Assembly: GCA_963575645.1 (NCBI GenBank)
Contig: OY754464.1
Location: 74,870,948 to 74,934,947 of the forward strand
From: Xanthostigma xanthostigma
Lineage: Eukaryota; Arthropoda; Insecta; Raphidioptera; Raphidiidae
DNA: 64,000 nt
Reading direction: 5' to 3'
A program made the translations under genes and the position numbers. The notes beneath the pieces were generated by a model. That model saw nothing but the letters and a program-made list of their open reading frames with translations. It did not search any database and was not told the origin of the DNA. Shown piece by piece: positions 1-10,605 of this stretch (positions are counted from its first letter, which is position 1; each line of letters begins with the position of its first letter).

Positions 1-199
1 GCATAAACCGATTCATACACGTTGACCGTAGCCGCATGCTTCGACCTCTGATTAAAAACCTCCAATTTAAAAGTATCGGAACCGAAGTCGGAACCGGAGG
101 TGTAAGATCAATCGGATCGGAACCGAAGCCGGGACCGGAGGTGTAAGATCAATCGGAAGTTCCGACATATCGGAGTCGGAGTCGAAGCTCCGTAACATC
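1..199. repeat. Transposon-terminus-like GGAACCG repeats
   Basis: Two copies of a roughly 40-bp unit (cggaaccgaag...ggtgtaagatcaatcgg) lie head to tail at about 75-160, followed by tcggagtcggagtcgaagctccgtaac and 'atccctagta'. Read from the right, the edge is TAGGGATGTTACGGAGC, which fits the YARNG start of hAT elements. The left end is outside the window, so no target duplication can be tested. The class is inference. Confidence 0.35.
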
Positions 200-751
200 C
201 CTAGTACAGAATGCGCTTTCAATTAGCCGTTCTACAAGTACATGATATCTTAAAAATGCAATAAAAGTTCATAAGTGACTTTTTTTCTTGCTTAAATTTC
301 AGAAAATTTGATCATGACGTCACCTGATCATTTTACACATCAATAGTTTTTTAAGTCACTTCAGTCACTCATTTTCGCGGCCGAAAATTCTGTGTCACCG
401 CGCGCTAAAAAGTTTCACTTCAAACACTTGTAAAGTAATTGATTTATGGAATTTTAAAACTTACTTGCTGGAAAATTATTTATTTTAATAAATTTTAAAG
501 GGTTTTGTTCCGCAAATAACTTTTGTTCATATGTGGGAAAAAACAGTTTTAAAATTAACCTCCTCAAACAGTCAATTTAACAATATACACGTATCAACAC
601 TACATAAAATAAATGGCAAAAGGATACATGGTTCATTGTTTTCAGTTGTATATTCAAAATTAATGCATGAGAAGATACAGTTTTCTGATTGTTAAAGTCA
701 AAAGCTAAAAACGTGAAAATAAAAAGCATATAAGTGCAGTCAAATAAGCTA
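200..751. other. AT-rich DNA, nothing recognised
   Basis: No coding frame with family features, RNA gene or clear repeat was seen in this stretch. The open frame near 577-876 mostly reads the end of the neighbouring Family A repeat on the other strand and is not protein-like. Confidence 0.5.
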
Positions 752-1395
752 AAAAAATTCCAGCCAATTGGGCGACGGGACCATTCCAACTTCAAAAATG
801 TTGACATTTGATTATAATAAAGAAAATAAAATGTCTGATATCCCGTGAGGTGACGCGGGTAATGGCTAGTATTCAATATATATTTGCTATTCGTTGCTAT
901 GGTTACCTACATAATACCTATATTCCACGTCATGTAAAAATTAATCACAGCATGCCGAACTAGTTTTTTTCTGACAGATCCATAAAACAAAAGAGCGGCT
1001 GATTTTTTTTATTTTCAAAATATTTCCGAAACTATAAAGTTTAGAAAAAATTTTTTTTAACAAAACTTTCTTGAAAAAATAAATAAAATAATAAGCCGTT
1101 ATGAAAAGTATACCATTATTAAATAAAAAACACCGTTATAGCATATATCTCTTCTGCGCCTGCGCCGATTTTCCCCAAAAACAATAGGGCTCTTCATATT
1201 TGCATACTAAACATCCTTCCAATATTTGGTTTTAATCCGCTCATCCGTTTGACCTGTATCGTGTTCACAGACTAACAGACGCACAGAGTTTTTCCAAAAA
1301 TATGTCTTTTGGATTCGGGGGACTTCAAAACGGAAAGATATTGTAAAATTTTTTACCTAAACCGGTACCATTCCCCACTTGTGGGTTGAAATGGT
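752..1395 (-). repeat. Family A interspersed repeat, full-length copy 1
   Basis: Full-length inverted copy of a 600-660 bp repeat that occurs about ten times in this window. Read on the minus strand it starts ACCATTTCAACCCACAAGTG and ends GGCTGGAATTTTT. Both family ends carry ACCATTCCAAC in opposite orientation, as subterminal inverted repeats, and each end has a small palindrome (CCCACAAGTGGG and CCAATTGG). No open frame is shared between copies, so it is non-autonomous. This copy has diverged words at the NRF-1-like site (GCGCAGGCGC) and the X-box-like site. The class is unassigned; a MITE is the best guess. Confidence 0.75.
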
Positions 1396-1760
1396 AAAAA
1401 AAACCTCGGAATGAGAGGGAATAAGCTGAATGTTTGTATAAACCCTGATTTTAGCATTCTAAATGTTATCTCAAACGCCTCATAAGGTCACGTGTGAGCG
1501 TCCTTAGATATTCAAGGTCGCAAAGTTCGCGAAAATCAGTTTTTTGGAAATAGCTCGCTTTCTTTGCCTCAAATAGTATTTTCTTATATTATAAAAGTTG
1601 TTGAGTATAAAATTCTCTACAAATTTTGTCTCAAATAATTTTTACCATTTTCAAGATAGAGCGCGAAGAGTGTGGAGGTATGATAAAAAGATATTTGACT
1701 ATATAAACGAGTAATTTTATTTATTTGAAAATTGCAGTATACCAAAACTTTAGTCATTTT
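1396..1760. other. Unassigned AT-rich spacer
   Basis: Sequence between a Family A copy and a hAT-like element. No gene, RNA or repeat structure recognised. Confidence 0.4.
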
Positions 1761-2464
1761 TAGTGTCCGATCGAAATTTCGGTTTCGGTTTCGACCACTT
1801 TCAGCCAAAAAACTGGTTTTGGCTTAGTTTCGGTTTCGGCTGCCCATCCGGCCGAAACTACGGCCGAAACCGAAACTACATTCGGGAGGTTTCGCGCTGA
1901 AATGCGATGCAGCTGCGAGCGACGACTTTTTTTAAGTATTATTGGCATTAAAAATATTTATTTAGTTATTGTATTTAGTAGGTAGGCACTTATTAATTAT
2001 AATTTTATTGTAGTTCGTTAACAAGAGTACCATACAAAATAACCAAAGTTTAGAAGAAATAATTTTGTTCTTAAGATGAAAGATTGTTTTCTTTTTTTTT
2101 TGTTGTGTGTACCGCGATACCTAAACATATTTATTAGGTAAATACTTTTGACTAAAAAGTAATTTTGTTTTGTAGCTTTTATTTTATTTCATAATATTAA
2201 AAAAAAGAGTATATTTATCTGTGTTTTTGAAATAAGGGGGGTAATAGTATGATATGATAAGTTAATGATTAGATAAAATATCAGAGGCTGAATGATTAAT
2301 ATGTGATTAATTTAAAAATAAAAAAATAATAATAAAGCCTTATAATGATAATGTTTACCTACTTTATTTTTCCCACGAAAATATGAAGTTTCGGCCGAAA
2401 CTAAGACTCAGGCCAAAATTGGGTTTCGGTTTCAGCCGTAAAAACTAGTTTCGGTCGGACACTA
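1761..2464. mobile_element. hAT-like non-autonomous element, TAGTGTCCGA termini
   Basis: The left end reads TAGTGTCCGATCGAAA and the right end, reverse complemented, TAGTGTCCGACCGAAAC. The ends fit the YARNG rule of hAT transposons. The subterminal parts are packed with GGTTTCGG/CCGAAACC words in both orientations, as in hAT subterminal binding regions, and the middle is AT-rich with no coding frame. No 8-bp duplication could be matched at the flanks, so the exact ends are uncertain. Confidence 0.6.
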
Positions 2465-3082
2465 AACACTTCCTTCAAGAATTGTACTTGAACATAAATA
2501 TAATTCGTTTGTGACATCAAGCTAACACATTTCCTGTTAACGTAGTCAAAATGTACATTTATGCAGTCATAGTTATTAAGAAAATTCGTCACTGGTCACA
2601 ACTCCATCGCGATGTGAATTTAAATTCTAAAGTTAGACGATATGTTGACTTTAAGGCAAGTCAAACTTTAGCCACAAGCATGCGCTGACTACATAATATG
2701 TTACATTTGTTACATCATAAGATTTCAAGTTTTGGTACAGCGCAGATTTATGTTTAAGTGTTAAGTTTATTATTTATTACGGATATTTACAGATGCTAGA
2801 GAATATATAGCGCAATAAATTCATTATTGTTATGAAATAAAATAAAAAGCAGCGTCGGTCAGGCCTCAGGGAATACCGAGACTTGTCCCGGTGGGAAGGC
2901 CAGTCTAGACGTCTAAATTACATGGCCTCGTAGAGGCGTTTGGCATTTTTCCCGATCATTTTTTAGGTCCCAGACCGACTCTGATTCCGACCACTCTCAC
3001 GTATGTATCATTTGTCGTTGAGAAAATATGGCGTTTGTAGGTTTTTCTGAAATAATATAAATAAACGCTTATATTTTCGAAA
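2465..3082. other. Unassigned region with a GC-richer patch
   Basis: About 2850-2990 is richer in GC (ggcctcagggaataccgagacttg...) than its surroundings but has no supported frame. It may be a worn repeat fragment. The rest is AT-rich with nothing recognised. Confidence 0.35.
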
Positions 3083-3972
3083 CAAAAAGTGGTAGAGGGT
3101 TGCAAATTGTCGGAACCGATTCAACTTGACTTTTTCTATTAGTTTGGTTAATATAAAACGGGTCAAAATTCGTTTAGAAAAATTTCCAGATTTGAAGAAC
3201 GCATGAAAATTTGAAAAGATTTACGATATTTAGAAAAATATATTAATATTCCAGATAAGTCTAATATTGACGTGTCTTATAGAAAAAAGTACGCGGAATC
3301 GAATAAGCCTAAGCGCAAATTCGTATCTCGATTGGTTTAGACGCTATGATCTCTGAAACTAAAAGAAATACAGGGTTGCGGATGGTCGGAATCGATTCAG
3401 ATGACTTTTTTCTTTAAGTATGCATAATATCAAATGAAACAAAGCGAACTTATTTTTAAAAAATTTTCCAATTTTGAAAGAAGGGTCCAAAACAGGCCAA
3501 AAACCGTTTAGTGTCTTAAAAAGTTGCGGATTTGCAAAACGCATGAAAACTTGAAAAGATTTACTATATTTGGAAAAATATATAAATATTCTCGGTATGC
3601 CAAATATTGACGTGTCTTATAGAAAAAAGTACGCTGAATCGATTGGGTCTTAGCGCAAATTCGTATCTCGATTAGTTGAGACGCTATGACGTTTTAAAGT
3701 GTTTAACAATAAACACAGTTTAAATTGGCTATATCTCCGAAACTAAAAAAGATACAGGGTTGCGAATGGTCAGAATCGATTCAAAATGACTTTTTCTGCA
3801 TGATATTAAATGAAATTGTCCAATTTTAAAAGAAGGGTCCCCCCGTTCTTACTTTTCCTGTTTAAAAAAAAAAATACTAAAAATCTGTGAGATATTGTTC
3901 GCTTACGAATTACAATTGAGGTTATTCGTGCGTATTGAAAAAATCGCAAGTTCGTATCTCGATTAGTTTGTG
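3083..3972. repeat. Diverged tandem array, about 2.5 units
   Basis: Three successive blocks start near 3098, 3368 and 3752 with 'cagggttgcgaatggtcgg'-like text, then GATTCA and GACTTTTT. The first two continue through TTGAAAAGATTTAC, ATTGACGTGTCTTATAG and AAATTCGTATCTCGATT. The third is cut short, although the last word returns at about 3952. Unit length is roughly 280-385 bp, with indels. It may be an old satellite or internally repeated element; no coding content. Confidence 0.6.
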
Positions 3973-3983
3973 GTGTAATATAG

Positions 3984-4629
3984 TGTTGCGTGCCCCTTGA
4001 TGGGACGCCTCTGGAATCGGTAGAAACTACTAGAAACAACAACAATGAAAACAGGTAAAAACATCCGACCTGCGGCCAATCGCTTGGAGAGACACAAACA
4101 CATGTAAAGGAAGGGATCTCGGTGTGGAAAGCAGGTAGCGAAGTTAGACCCGATTTCTTAGAATCGCTTGGAGAGAACAATAGACGAAATCTCGATTCGT
4201 CCAGAACATTCGATAGAAGCGTGGGACGAAAACTATAAAAAGGCGAGCAGAGTGGGCAAGTCAGTCAGTCAGTTATTGGAGCTGTTCGTGAGTTGTGTTG
4301 ATACAGTGCTCTGGTATTACGACGTAAATTTTACTGTGGAAATAAGTTAACTTTAGTGAGTGGTTTTGACATAAATGATTTACAGTTAATAGACAAGTGT
4401 GCTGATAAACTTTGTGTTGTGTTCCTGTGTACATAATTTAGTGACTCTTTATTCTCTGTTACTTAGTCTTTATTTTATTATTTGGAACTGTCGTTAATTT
4501 ATTTCTGTTAACGTTATTATTTCTGTTAAGTTAAAGAAGTACGCTTTCGTTTGTGTGTTTTACTGTTTGTTAAACGTTTATTAGTGCAAATAAATAATTT
4601 CCGCCACGGACTACCGCAGTTTTGCTACA
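3984..4629 (+). mobile_element. Solo LTR, Ty3/Gypsy type
   Basis: Starts TGTTGCG and ends GCTACA, with a TATA box (CTATAAAAAGG near 4233), an initiator-like TCAGTCAGTCAGT just downstream, and a 3' part ending CCGCCACGGACTACCGCAGT before TTTTGCTACA. The solo LTR at 17931-18560 has the same layout and closely matching 3' end. Flanks are ATAG and ATAC, which fits a mutated ATAT target duplication. No primer-binding site or gag-pol follows, so this is a solo LTR. Class assignment rests on ATAT targeting and LTR structure. Confidence 0.7.
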
Positions 4630-5082
4630 ATACTAATTGACAATCATTTCTGCAAACCAGAATTACTGTGTGTTTACGGTTTCAATCTGACCATAGACGC
4701 CAGAGATCACATATTATATAATTTAGAAGTGTCTAAAACTGTAAAAGGATAACACATAAATATTTAAAGTAAAACGATTCTGCAGTCACACAGCGTTGTA
4801 TAGTGTTACAAATCTTGAGAGTTAAGTAGTGAAAAGGCAAAATGGTTCCAAGGCGTGTGTACATAACAGTTAAACATAATATGTTATGTCATAGTGTCTA
4901 TAACCAACAAACATAGATGGGATACAAGATCACAATACTTATCGTATATACAAGATGTTTGTTGAAGCTTGAAGCGTAATCTAGTACGCGAGTTTAACTT
5001 TTGCGTTAATATTTAACGGTCTAACCATGACCTGAACTGGACCACTTTTCTTTGAAAGTTTACAATTATAATGTTAAAATAT
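4630..5082. other. Unassigned AT-rich spacer
   Basis: No gene, RNA or repeat recognised between the solo LTR and the next TIR element. Confidence 0.4.
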
Positions 5083-5428
5083 TAGAGCTGTAAAAGTAAC
5101 GAGAAATTGTGTACCCGTATGTATTCGTTACTTAAAGAACCAGTACCCGTTACTTTCGTATCGTTACCTTACTCGTAACTTTTCATACGACATACAATCG
5201 TGTATAACAGCATCAAGAAGTGTATGTTCTCTGGCATCAAGCATGTACCCATCCCATCGAGGCGCGTCGCATCGTGATACGGTATGACTTCGTTCGTATA
5301 ACGTATAAGCGCATCAAACGAGTCGAACTGACTCCATGTCATGAATTTGTAAGTAACGATTCAGTACTTCGAGTCAGACGATGTACCCGTTACTCAGTAA
5401 CGAATACATACGGTTTGTTACAGCTCTA
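5083..5428. mobile_element. hAT-like MITE, TAGAGCTGTAA termini
   Basis: The left end TAGAGCTGTAAAAGTAACG is matched at the right by TTACAGCTCTA. Subterminal words (CCGTATGTATTCGTTACT and relatives) recur inverted on both sides. The start fits YARNG. The 8-bp flanks (TAAAATAT and ATCAATAT) agree at 5 of 8 positions, so the duplication is only weakly supported. Confidence 0.55.
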
Positions 5429-5550
5429 ATCAATATTACTTGTGCAATTTTATTCATTATTTCGTTGACTAAAGTTGCAAAATTGGTGTCCACGATAAAG
5501 CGCTTTTATTTTTACGCGATAATATATAGCCTATGCCCATCCTGAGATTC

Positions 5551-6279
5551 TACTCTCTATAAACATGAATTAGTGAAATTTTCACTATCTGCGTAAGTGA
5601 AGCTGTATAATCAATGATTTTCACAACAAACTAGTGAATTTTCACTAATAAATTTACTCTCTAAAACTGAAATAGTGAAAATGTCACTATTTGAAATAGT
5701 GACTTCAGATTCAATTCCGGAATAGTGAATTCAAGTAAAATTCACTGCTAGAATAGTGATACACCTGATTTTTTACGTGCCCCTTGTGGAGCCTCCATAC
5801 AGTTACTATAGAAACTAATTATTATTCACGTAGATCGTTCTATAGCAAGTTCCTTGTAAACCGATAAACAGACAAGTAATATAATTTATCAGGTAAGTTA
5901 ATTAGATTATATTTTAATTATATTTTCATAGATTCAGAGTAAAGCATTGCGTGTATACTATTGTTTTTTTACCGATTTTAAATTGTAGCCAATGACATAG
6001 GATCATAACTAACAATGAATTAAGATTATGTTTTTTGACGCGAATTCTTTATTTTGTATTCAATTTTTAATCGACTTGTAAAAATATAAAAGTAAATTAT
6101 AAGTACTAGTGAAAGTAACGAATGAATAAAACCTTAAAAAAAATCTGTAATCAAGAAATTGTTGATGTCAGATGACATTTAATGGTCACTTATATAATTA
6201 GTGAATTTTTATATTCACTAATTCATATTGTAAGTATTCACTAATTCTGCGTGAAATTAGTGAAAAAAATTAGAGAGTA
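5551..6279. repeat. TIR-bounded region rich in TAGTGAA/TTCACTA words
   Basis: Bounded by TACTCTCTA at 5551 and its complement TAGAGAGTA ending at 6279. The outer parts repeat TAGTGAA and TTCACTA many times in both directions, including TAGTGAAATTTTCACTA. A second ACTCTCTAAAA lies inside at about 5656. It looks like a decayed foldback-type transposon; no coding frame. Confidence 0.4.
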
Positions 6280-6623
6280 AGAATATTGGTGAAAAAAATT
6301 TTAAATTCTGAGAGGAATATATTAGTATAGAAAAGCGAAACATTTTTTGAGAGAGCCTTTAATAATCGAGCAGGCTGTTTTCTTTTTTCTTTAGTTAGCC
6401 ATTATTGAATAAGCAGGTATAGTCAAGGCACGAAAATAGTAAAATACGTGTTATACATATTATATAGTAGTAGGTATATGTATAAATACAGATGGAAGCC
6501 AAGATGTTGTAGAATTTTTCGGTTCATTTGTTGGGCGTCTGTCTGCCTTGCTCAATAGAGAATCATTTTCCGCGTATAAAACGTTATGTGTCACTCTGCG
6601 CTACACTGCATACGTATGTAAAA
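6280..6623. other. Unassigned AT-rich spacer
   Basis: Nothing recognised. Confidence 0.4.
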
Positions 6624-6802
6624 CTAGCTGTAACCCGCGACTTCGTCCGCATGGAATTATTTTTTTTTGTAATAAAAGTAGCCTTAGTTACTTCTTATAA
6701 AATCAGCTATCTGCCAGTGAAAGTTCCGTAAAAATCGGTCCAGTCGTTTCGATAATTAGGCAGAACAAACAGACAGACATTTTATTTATATGTTTAGATA
6801 GA
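6624..6802 (-). mobile_element. Mini-Helitron, 'cccgcgacttcgtccgc' family
   Basis: On the minus strand it starts TCTATCTAAACATATAAA after an A and ends ...GTCGCGGGTTACAGCTAG before a T. This is the Helitron pattern: 5' TC, 3' CTAG, insertion between A and T without duplication. The 3' end has a GC-rich imperfect hairpin. At about 180 bp it has no coding capacity. The terminal sequence is familiar from lepidopteran genomes (recollection, not a search). Confidence 0.65.
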
Positions 6803-7085
6803 TAGGTACAAAAACATAAACAGAAAAAATTGATGAAAACTGAAAATTTGTTCTAGAAATCTTTAAAACTGTTCAATTACAGACTACAAGTTACGATTTT
6901 ATTTATGTGATAATTGAGCTAACGTCTGTATAATTCACTAGCAGTCCCGCCCGGTTTCACCCGGGTGCAAAAGAACGAATGGGGAAGGAAGGGACATGAG
7001 CACGCACATTCATCTTAGTTTACCGAGATGAATGTTGTGTCCAAACTTCATAATGATCGAAGTTACTGTTTAAAATTTTTTGTCG

Positions 7086-7456
7086 TTAAAAAGCAGTATT
7101 TATACTTATTTTAAGTAATAAAGTTCTTTTAATATAATAAATATTTAATTGAAAACACTGTAGGAAAATTATTTTTATATAGGTACCTACCTATAGTTGT
7201 AACAGTTTTCAAATGAGCTATTAATTAGATTTATTTAATTTTAATTAGTCGTAATAACATTTAAAAAAATTGAAATGTAAGCCTTAGAAGAAGCAATGTA
7301 GAAAATAAAAAAAATAAAAATATATTCGCCGACATGGGGCTTTAACCCAAGACTCTGGCATTAAGAGTCTTACGCTCTACCGACTGAGCTATCCGGGCTT
7401 GTGAATGTCAGGCGCTAATATTGCAATATTTAGTTAAGGCATTCCACCTGATAATA
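7086..7456 (-). mobile_element. 371-bp passenger insertion in Helitron
   Basis: The insertion is flanked by TTTGTCG at 7079-7085 and 7457-7463, a 7-bp direct repeat that is single (within TTTTGTCGGAC) in the empty copy at 26.4 kb. In tRNA orientation it starts ATAATATTATCAGGTG, holds a tRNA-Lys-like domain, and ends ...TACTGCTTTTTAA. A copy of the same 371-bp length sits at the same site at 61061-61431. Confidence 0.75.
7327..7398 (-). tRNA. tRNA-Lys(CTT)-like domain, passenger-borne relic
   Basis: Begins GCCCGGATAGCTCAGTCGG and keeps the D arm, a loop with CTT in ACTCTTAAT, and a degraded T arm (GGGTTAAAGCCCC instead of GGGTTCGAGCCCC). The acceptor stem pairs poorly. It resembles insect tRNA-Lys but probably serves, or served, as an internal pol III promoter rather than as a tRNA. 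Confidence 0.6.
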
Positions 7457-7660
7457 TTTGTCGGACGGACTAATTTTGAGATACATCTTGCAACATTTTT
7501 CATTGATGTTCCGCTCCAATTGGTCATAGCGTGATATTATATAGCCTATAGCCTCCCTCGATCAATGGGCTATCCAACAAATTTTTTTTTTAAATTCGAA
7601 CTAGTAGTTTCTGAGATTAGCGCGTTCAGTTAAACAAACAGCTTTATATATTAGTATAGA

Positions 7661-8093
7661 TTAAAAGAACAACTCTCGCAGTATGTGGATTTTGTAGTCC
7701 CTTACTATATATACAGACACAGGAGAATCCTACTATATTATAATATGTAATACATTACAAACAGACACTTCAATTTTATTTGTATATAGAAGGTGTCATT
7801 TTATTGTTCGTGGACTGCTTTTATACATAAACTAAATAGTTTTACTGTTGCAGACATGATTTATTCCGTCACGGGGCGGCCTTACAGCTGAGCGATCGCC
7901 AATTTTGATAACGAAAACGTTTACTTTGAAATCCAAAATTGTTGACATATCATATTTTATACATTCTTGTTTTTAAAAGACAATGTTCACTTTTACTAAC
8001 CTCTAAAATGCGTCTTTCATGCGTTCAAATCATTAAGTCAGAGATCATGGCGCGCAGGGCAATAATATCAAACTTTCGCCCCTTGTGATGTAA
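7661..8093. other. Unassigned spacer
   Basis: No coding or repeat structure recognised. Confidence 0.4.
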
Positions 8094-8524
8094 AAGCCGC
8101 TGCACACTTGGCTAGAAACACTGCTTGGAGTTCTGCTGGCCGATAGGCTGGGTACGAAGCTGGAAATGACGTCACTGCGGGCTCGCCTGATAGCTCACAA
8201 GATAGGTTTTAAAATTAGAACAGATAGGCTATTTTCCTTGCTAGGTCCAATGCTAGGTAATAGCAAGAACCAATCAGGAAATAGTATCTTGTCACAAACG
8301 CCCACAAACCAACATGACGTCATTCTGCTCAGAGTCAGACAACAGACACGTTTTGCTCTGCGTTTATATTCGAACTAACACTGCGCGCGCATCAGATCTA
8401 TCCATAAAACAAGGTTGAAAAGTAGTCTCGTGTGAAGCGAGCACTTAACAGCAATCAAGAAAACCAGCGCTAGCAAAACTAGCAAAGAATCTAGTAGCGT
8501 TTCTAGCCTCGTGTGCAGCGGCCT
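8094..8524. mobile_element. PIF/Harbinger-type MITE, TAA target duplication
   Basis: The TIRs read AAGCCGCTGCACAC...GGCTAGAAAC at the left and, reverse complemented, AGGCCGCTGCACACGAGG at the right. TAA flanks both sides (8091-8093 and 8525-8527), the 3-bp TWA duplication typical of PIF/Harbinger. The copy at 58338-58779 has the same ends and the same TAA duplication. No transposase; the open frame at about 8166-8378 is incidental. Confidence 0.8.
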
Positions 8525-8878
8525 TAATATACTATTATTATTTTACCGTCACTATCATACTCAGTCATCTTTTACCGGGGTATGTGCTCTTTCCGTCACG
8601 GAAATCTTGATTTGTGCAGTTGAGACATATCATAGTTTAAGGTCAGAATAGACTGTATATAGTGCACAAGTAAGCCTTACTAGACTATAGGCTGGAGATG
8701 ACAGTACATAAACCTTAATCTGAACTGTTTTTGGGGCTCTATGGCCACGACCAAAGACTGCCACAAATTGCCAATCACTTGTGCCTATCTTCACACCGAA
8801 TCCGTGAATTCGAAAACACAACGATCATACTTCTACGTTCACCAGAAATATTTCTTCGTTTGTTTATATTTGATTTTT
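8525..8878. other. Unassigned spacer
   Basis: Nothing recognised between the MITE and Family A copy 2. Confidence 0.4.
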
Positions 8879-9540
8879 TACCATTCCAACCCACAAGTGG
8901 AGAATGGTACTAGTTTAGGTCAAAAATCACTTTTCAAAAATTTTACAATATCTTTCCGTTTTGAGGTCCCCCGAATCCAAAAAATATATTTTTGGAAAAA
9001 CTCTGTGCGTCTGTTAGTCTGTTATAGTCTGTGAACACGATACAGGTCAAACGGATGAGCGGATTAAATCCAAATTTTGGGAGGATGTTTGGTATACAAA
9101 TATGAATAGCCCTATTGTTTTTGGGGAAAATCGGCGCATGCGCAGAAGAGATATATGCTATAACGGTGTTTTTTTATATAATACTGGTATACTTTTCATA
9201 ACGACTTATTATTCTATTTATTTTTTCAAGAAAGTTTTGTCAAATTTTTTTTTTAAACTTTATAGTTTCGGAAATATTTTGAAAATAAAAAAATCAGCCG
9301 CTTTTTTGTTTTATGGATCTGTCAGAAATAAACTAGTTCGGCATGCTTTGATTAATTTTTACATGACGTGGAACACATTATGTAGGTAACCATGGCAACG
9401 AATAGCAAATATCATATTGAATACTAGCAATTACCCGCGTCACCTCACCCGATATCAGAAATTTTATTTTCTTTATTATAATCAATTGTCAACATTTTTG
9501 AAATTAGAATGGTCCCGTCGTCCAATTGGCTGGAATTTTT
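8879..9540 (+). repeat. Family A interspersed repeat, full-length copy 2
   Basis: Best-preserved copy, from CCATTCCAACCCACAAGTGG to CCAATTGGCTGGAATTTTT. It carries GCGCATGCGC at 9134-9143 and GTAACCATGGCAAC at 9386-9399, matching the NRF-1/Ewg core and a two-half-site RFX X-box. The open frame at 9102-9389 is not conserved between copies. Confidence 0.8.
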
Positions 9541-10605
9541 GTATCTATTTTGCATACAAGTTCATTACAAACAAATAGGGTATTTTGCACCGTGTAAGAA
9601 AAAATCTAATAATACATATTCTTGATAGACATTGTTAAAAGCAAACGAGAAATGTAGATTTATATTCATAATAATGCACTATAAATTTCATAATTCACTT
9701 TTAAGAATTGCATATTTTAATCTGTTCTTCAAAAGTCTAAAACGGTGTTCGCCATTTTGGATTCTGGCATGTTGGATCGATGGGGACTTTTCACATTTTA
9801 TTTAAAATGACTATTTAAAGGTCTATGTAAATTATTAACTCTGTCGGAATTTTTTCTAGGTTGAATGGAGGTTGATCCGTTACAGTCCCATTCAAAAGTA
9901 ATTTGAATTCTAAATGGGAACTTTTCCAAAATAAATTTTTACAAAAGGTTATAAGTCGATGATACCAATAATATTATTGCCATGAAAGCATAAATAAATA
10001 TTTTTTTTTTAATATTTATTAATTATTTCTAGCTTTTAAATTTTTTGTACAAAGTTAGGTTAAAAAAAATAAATTTATGTAAATATCTGTATTTTACATA
10101 TTTTTTTACAGTAAATAATTAAAAAAAGAAATTAGAAGTAATAAAATTTTAAATTAAATCATTAAAAAGTTGAAAATTCAGTTAAAATTGTTAAAACTGT
10201 CAAAAATAAAAGTCCATAATCGAAAAGTGCTAAGGTTTAATAATTTTTTTTATTGATTAAAAGTCTCCTAATTAAATAGGAATAAATATTAAAATATGCT
10301 TTACATAGATAGTTTTCGGAACTGCTGATATTATTTGGCTATTTGCAAAAAATTAAAATGTACCGTTTGCATGCTAGGTTGACGTATTTTCCATAAAACT
10401 ACATGTAAAAGTTTTTTTTAATTTTTAACTTTATAAATCTCCTAATGATTTTGGATTTTTTACAGAAAATTTTGTCATAAAAATATCTATTAAAAAAACT
10501 TTATTTCAGATTTTTTTCATTATCTTCGTAAAACGGCTCAACCTCCTTATTAAGTTACTTACACAGTTAATGTAATAATCATAGCAATGTTAAATATTTT
10601 ATTAA
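9541..10605. other. Long AT-rich stretch, nothing recognised
   Basis: About 1 kb of low-GC DNA with poly-A/T runs. No gene, RNA, TIR or tandem array seen. Confidence 0.5.

Larger units (their letters stand above)
6938..7660 (-). mobile_element. Non-autonomous Helitron with tRNA-Lys-like passenger
   Basis: Minus-strand element starting TCTATACTAATATATAAAGC after an A and ending with a CACCCGGGTG-centred hairpin followed by GGGACTGCTAG and T. A 366-bp copy without passenger is at 26440-26805, so this 723-bp copy is that backbone plus a 371-bp insertion at 7086-7456. There is no Rep/helicase frame, so mobilisation would need an enzyme from elsewhere. Confidence 0.8.

Noticed and set aside
7327-7398. 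Functional tRNA-Lys gene
   Set aside because: Acceptor and anticodon stems mispair, the T loop is altered, and the sequence lies within an amplified transposon passenger.
9102-9389. 95-codon frame as a gene
   Set aside because: Lies inside Family A, and other copies have stops and frameshifts at equivalent positions.
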